From: Helicobacteraceae bacterium
Lineage (GTDB): Bacteria > Campylobacterota > Campylobacteria > Campylobacterales > Sulfurimonadaceae
Length of the DNA stretch: 7,050 bases
Assembly: GCA_947497635.1 (NCBI GenBank)
Contig: CANMHZ010000060.1
Span: forward strand, 1 to 7,050
Direction: 5' to 3'
Below, piece by piece: positions 3,917-7,050 of the stretch. Both the position numbers and the translations under genes were made by a program. The first letter of the stretch is position 1; every line of letters begins with the position of its first letter. Below the pieces are notes generated by a model, which saw nothing but the letters and a program-made list of their open reading frames with translations, was not told the origin of the DNA and did not search any database.

Positions 3917-4963
3917 ATGCGACTCACCAAAGAAGAAGCCTTAGAACTCATCCGTAATGGTGATTTAACGCAACTGGGAAAAATGGCAACGGCACGCAAA
4001 AAAGAGCTTCATCCGCAAGGGATTACGACGTTTGTGGTTGATCGAAATATCAACTATACGAATGTCTGTTGGGTTGATTGCAAATTTTGCGCTTTTTACC
4101 GTAGCCCCAAAGACAAAGAAGCGTATGTTCTTACTTTTGAAGAGATCGATCAAAAAATTGATGAACTTCTTGAGATAGGGGGAACGCAGATCTTGTTCCA
4201 AGGGGGGGTTCATCCAAAACTCAAAATCGAGTGGTACGAGGATTTGGTTGATCATATTCACATCAAATATCCAACGATTACCATCCACGGATTTTCCTCA
4301 ATAGAACTTGATTATATTGCCAAAGTTTCTCATATCACGATTCAAGAGTGTTTGGCACGTCTTCATGCCAAGGGGTTGGCTTCAATTCCAGGGGCAGGGG
4401 CAGAAATTCTGAGTGACCGTGTCCGTGATATTATCGCCCCCAAAAAGATTGACAGCGAAGTGTGGCTTCATGTCCACCGTGAAGCGCATAAGCTGGGGAT
4501 CAAATCAACGGCAACGATGATGTACGGTACCGTTGAGACCGATGAAGAGATCATTGAGCATTGGAATCTTATTCGTGATTTGCAAGATGAGACAGGCGGT
4601 TTTCGTGCGTTTATCATGTGGTCATTTCAGGGGATGAATACTCAGCTTATGGAAGAGCATCCCGAGATTGAGAAACAATCAAGTAATCGTTATTTACGAC
4701 TTCTTGCCGTCTCACGTCTCTTCTTGGATAATTTCGACAATATCCAAAGTTCTTGGGTCACCCAAGGGCCGTATATTGGTCAGATGGCATTGCTGTATGG
4801 GGCGAACGATTTGGGCTCTACGATGATGGAAGAAAACGTAGTACGTAGTGCAGGAGCAGGATTTCGGATGGCAAAAGAGGAGATGATTCGTCTCATCCGT
4901 GACATTGGAGAAACTCCTGCGATTCGTAATACGGCGTATGAGATATTAGAGAAATTCGAGTGA
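3917..4963 (+). CDS. mqnC: Cyclic dehypoxanthinyl futalosine synthase (radical SAM)
   Basis: A 348-residue radical SAM enzyme of the futalosine menaquinone pathway. It cyclises dehypoxanthine futalosine, the route Campylobacterota use to make menaquinone in place of the Men pathway. The 4Fe-4S cluster motif is CWVDCKFC (Cys51, Cys55, Cys58; CX3CX2C). It is followed by GGTQILFQGGVHP (88-100), HGFSSIEL (124-131) and GLASIPGAGAEILSDRVR (153-170), the last typical of MqnC rather than its relative MqnE. A G7 tract (4202-4208) encodes part of QGGVHP. Start: ATG 6 bases after nusB, with only a weak GAGA upstream, so translation may depend on coupling. The stop overlaps the next gene's GTG by 4 bases. 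I recall the same mqnC-M16 order in Helicobacter pylori (HP0656-HP0657). Confidence 0.94.
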   Translation: MRLTKEEALELIRNGDLTQLGKMATARKKELHPQGITTFVVDRNINYTNVCWVDCKFCAFYRSPKDKEAYVLTFEEIDQKIDELLEIGGTQILFQGGVHPKLKIEWYEDLVDHIHIKYPTITIHGFSSIELDYIAKVSHITIQECLARLHAKGLASIPGAGAEILSDRVRDIIAPKKIDSEVWLHVHREAHKLGIKSTATMMYGTVETDEEIIEHWNLIRDLQDETGGFRAFIMWSFQGMNTQLMEEHPEIEKQSSNRYLRLLAVSRLFLDNFDNIQSSWVTQGPYIGQMALLYGANDLGSTMMEENVVRSAGAGFRMAKEEMIRLIRDIGETPAIRNTAYEILEKFE

Positions 4964-6246
4964 AACACTTTTTTGTAACGATTTTATTTTTAGGGCAGGC
5001 ACTTATGGCAAGTACATTGGATACAATTTCGGTCAAAGGGGTAAAAATCCCCTTTATTTTTGAACAAGACAAACGGCTCCCTATTGTTTCAATGCAGGTG
5101 ATTTTCACAGGAAGTGGCAGTGTTGATGAGGGCTCTCATGGAGGACTTGCTCGCCTAAGTGCCAAAATGATGAATGAGGGAAGCCTTAAACGAGGTGCGG
5201 TTGGATTTGCCGATGCTCTCGATGCGCGTGCGATTCAACTCAGCACCAATGCAGGTAACGAAACACTTGTGATGGAATTGGGGACACTTCGAGATGAGTT
5301 TGATACAGGATTGTCGTTGATGAGCGAATTAGTACGCTCCCCCAATCTTACCAAAGAGACGTTATCCAAAGTGAAGACGATTACAATGAGTGATATTGCC
5401 CGAAAAGAGGCGGATTTTGATACCGTTGCCTCCGATGAGCTCAAAGCAATCCTTTTCGAGGGAACCCCTATTTCTACACCCAATATTGGAACGAAAGAAT
5501 CAATAGAAGCCATTAAACTCAAAAATGCGGAGAGCTTTTTAGAAGATAAGATGGTTCTTTCTAATGCCGTTATCGTTATCGGCGGTGATCTCAATATCTC
5601 TGAAGCAAAAGTAAAAGTAAGTCAATTGCTTTCGTTGTTCAAAGTGGGGAAACCCTCGGTTACTCGTCATTACGAACCACGAAAAGAACCAAAAGAGACG
5701 GTTTTAAAACGCTCTAATACGCAACAAACGTATCTCTATTTTGGCGCACCGTTTGCGATGAATGAGGGAGATCCTGAGTTTTACAAAGCGCGTGTTGCCA
5801 TGTTCGTTTTGGGCTCTAGCGGGTTTGGAAGTCGTTTGATGGAAGAGATACGAGTGAAGCGCGGATTGGCGTATTCTGCTTATTCGCGTCTAAGTGTTGC
5901 TAAAACCAATACTTATTTTAGTGGCTATCTCCAAACGAAACTCGAGTCGGGAGATGAAGCGAAAAAAAGTGTCATTGAAGTGATTGAGTCGTTTGTCAAA
6001 AGCGGAGTGACCCAAAGCGAACTCGATCAAGCGCGTAAATTTTTGTTAGGTTCCGAACCATTACGGGTTGAAACTCTCTCTCAACGTTTAGGACGTACTT
6101 TTAGTGAGTATTACCAAGGGCGTGAGCTGGGATATTCAGCACACGAGCTTGAGATGATTCGACATCTTAGTCTTGAAGATTTGAACGCATTTATCACGCG
6201 TCATAATGAGATAACGTACCTCAGCTATGCCATCGTTACCAAATAA
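4960..6246 (+). CDS. Periplasmic M16-family peptidase-like protein lacking the zinc motif
   Basis: 428 residues, starting at GTG 4960 overlapping the mqnC stop (GTGA). This start gives a signal peptide, MKHFFVTILFLGQALMAS, with cleavage likely after Ala17; the later ATG at 5005 would remove it. The M16 fold is clear: GSGSVDEGSHGGLARLSAKMMNEGS (51-75) aligns with the family's GS.DE....GLAHFLEHM..GT, and FGSRLMEEIRVKRGLAYSAYS lies in the second domain (Arg301, Tyr305). The inverted zinc motif HxxEH is replaced by RLSAK (65-69), so zinc cannot be bound there. M16B peptidases often work as heterodimers of a catalytic and a non-catalytic subunit, the latter keeping the Arg/Tyr pair. This is probably the non-catalytic partner, in the position of H. 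pylori YmxG. A catalytic PqqE-like partner is expected elsewhere in the genome. Confidence 0.85.
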   Translation: MKHFFVTILFLGQALMASTLDTISVKGVKIPFIFEQDKRLPIVSMQVIFTGSGSVDEGSHGGLARLSAKMMNEGSLKRGAVGFADALDARAIQLSTNAGNETLVMELGTLRDEFDTGLSLMSELVRSPNLTKETLSKVKTITMSDIARKEADFDTVASDELKAILFEGTPISTPNIGTKESIEAIKLKNAESFLEDKMVLSNAVIVIGGDLNISEAKVKVSQLLSLFKVGKPSVTRHYEPRKEPKETVLKRSNTQQTYLYFGAPFAMNEGDPEFYKARVAMFVLGSSGFGSRLMEEIRVKRGLAYSAYSRLSVAKTNTYFSGYLQTKLESGDEAKKSVIEVIESFVKSGVTQSELDQARKFLLGSEPLRVETLSQRLGRTFSEYYQGRELGYSAHELEMIRHLSLEDLNAFITRHNEITYLSYAIVTK

Positions 6247-7050
6247 GGACGATGCGGAGAAGTTTCACCGTTTAGGGGTAGGAAGTGTTACGGCACTCTC
6301 CCTTATCGCCCCTGCCTCTTTTGATGATCGCCGTTTAAGTTCAGAACTTACGACGAATCTCCCTTGTGTTATTGATGCAACGGTGGAGTCCATTACCAAA
6401 ACTCCTAAAACGCTTAAAATACTCTTTTTTGCCCATACTTTGGATGAACGTATTGAAGGGGTTATCTTTAATCCTAAACCGTATATGGTTCACCAGTTTA
6501 CCCTTCACGAGCGAGCCTTTTTTAGCGGTAAAGCTCTTTTGGAGGGGGGGCGATGGCAGATGATTCAGCCCGTTAAAATTCCTGCGGTCGGCTCTCTTGT
6601 TCCGATTTACAAAACACCATTACGTGCCGATGTTATGCGTCGTCTGATTGCGAAACATATTACCGTAGAAGCTCTCACAACTGACGGTTTACCGCAACCA
6701 ATCGCCCAAACACTCTATGACCTTCATTTCCCAACACTTCCGATTCCTCTTGGAGCACAGCAGTTACACGCCCTTAAATTTGCCGAATTGTTTGATTATA
6801 TGCGCCGTCTTCGTCTCAAACGCCGTTTTCATCCTACCCATTATAAAGCCAACGGTGATGTGGCGGCATGGTCGAAAACGCTCCCTTTTACCCTCACCGA
6901 TGATCAGAAAAAAGCGATTACCGAGATTCGCAAAGATTTGAGGGGGGAGAATGCAACACGACGGATGATCGTGGGGGATGTTGGGTCAGGGAAGACGATG
7001 GTCATTTTGGCGTCAGTTGTTTTAATGCACCCTTATCGTTCTCTTCTTAT
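6227..7050 (+). CDS. recG: ATP-dependent DNA helicase RecG, 3' partial
   Basis: 274 complete codons are visible; the gene runs off the window. RecG remodels stalled replication forks and branched junctions. The visible part is the N-terminal wedge/OB region: a beta-rich segment ITKTPKTLKILFFAHTLDERIEGVIFNPKPYM, YKTPL near the end of the OB part, and LHFPTLPIPLGAQQLHALKFAELFDYMRRL, the family's conserved linker. The Q-motif LTDDQKKAI (Gln227) and Walker A GDVGSGKT (250-257) follow. In E. coli Walker A lies about 40 residues later, so the N-terminal domain is short, as in Campylobacterota. ATG 6227 is the only plausible start: the frame has a stop at 6212-6214 and no later in-frame ATG until deep in the domain. 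It overlaps the M16 gene by 20 bases and has no good ribosome binding site, so re-initiation is likely. A G7 tract lies at 6544-6550. Confidence 0.93.
   Translation, partial: MPSLPNKDDAEKFHRLGVGSVTALSLIAPASFDDRRLSSELTTNLPCVIDATVESITKTPKTLKILFFAHTLDERIEGVIFNPKPYMVHQFTLHERAFFSGKALLEGGRWQMIQPVKIPAVGSLVPIYKTPLRADVMRRLIAKHITVEALTTDGLPQPIAQTLYDLHFPTLPIPLGAQQLHALKFAELFDYMRRLRLKRRFHPTHYKANGDVAAWSKTLPFTLTDDQKKAITEIRKDLRGENATRRMIVGDVGSGKTMVILASVVLMHPYRSLL

Noticed and set aside
3526..3999. Minus-strand ORF of 157 codons across nusB and the start of mqnC
   Set aside because: It overlaps a clear NusB frame completely, is Ser-rich as antisense frames are, and shows no recognisable motif.
5235..5594. Minus-strand ORF of 119 codons inside the M16 gene
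   Set aside because: Antisense shadow; the + strand frame carries conserved M16 sequence throughout.
6366..6941. Short + strand ORFs in other frames within recG
   Set aside because: The recG frame is continuous from 6227 to the window end with the Q-motif and Walker A, so these are out-of-frame readings.
1..7050. tRNA, rRNA, CRISPR array, integron attC sites or transposase genes
   Set aside because: I looked for cloverleaf-like blocks, regularly spaced direct repeats and transposase motifs on both strands and saw none. The only direct tandem repeats are the 13-bp pair at 1540-1565 and the GCTCTT triplet at about 2020-2037.

Overview
The window looks like the chromosome of a campylobacterotal (epsilonproteobacterial) chemolithotroph of the Sulfuricurvum/Sulfurimonas type. 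This is an inference from three things: the kdsA-ribH-nusB gene order, the futalosine menaquinone enzyme MqnC followed by an M16 peptidase, and compact AT-leaning genes with TATAAT-like -10 boxes and no clear -35. All recognised genes are on the + strand.

Layout. (1) 1-861: the C-terminal two thirds of a type II NADH:quinone oxidoreductase-like flavoprotein whose start lies upstream of the window. (2) 920-1277: a type II toxin-antitoxin remnant. The antitoxin is intact. The RelE-like toxin has lost its middle; its natural C-terminal tail survives in another frame. (3) 1278-1771: an intergenic patch of repeats. A REP/MITE-like palindromic element (1306-1465) is followed by a module of nested inverted repeats (1487-1734). 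That module carries a 19-codon, extremely hydrophobic ORF with a good Shine-Dalgarno, facing an inward-pointing TATAAT on the opposite strand. It resembles a type I (Ibs/Sib-like) toxin-antitoxin cassette. (4) 1772-2088: two coupled small membrane proteins, the first possibly read from a leaderless mRNA. (5) 2213-7050: a tight housekeeping cluster kdsA - ribH - nusB - mqnC - M16 peptidase-like - recG (cut by the window end), with overlaps of 1, 4 and 20 nt and a gap of 6 nt.

The cluster combines functions that do not form one pathway: Kdo for LPS (KdsA), riboflavin (RibH), rRNA antitermination (NusB), menaquinone (MqnC), periplasmic proteolysis or scaffolding (M16) and fork repair (RecG). It is best read as a growth-linked operon. 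KdsA has the Cys/His/Glu/Asp set of the metal-dependent class. The M16 protein lacks the HxxEH zinc motif and is probably the non-catalytic half of a heterodimer.

The most interesting part is 1466-1740, the candidate mobile type I toxin module. The decayed RelE-like toxin beside an intact antitoxin comes next. No tRNA, rRNA, CRISPR array or transposase gene was seen.
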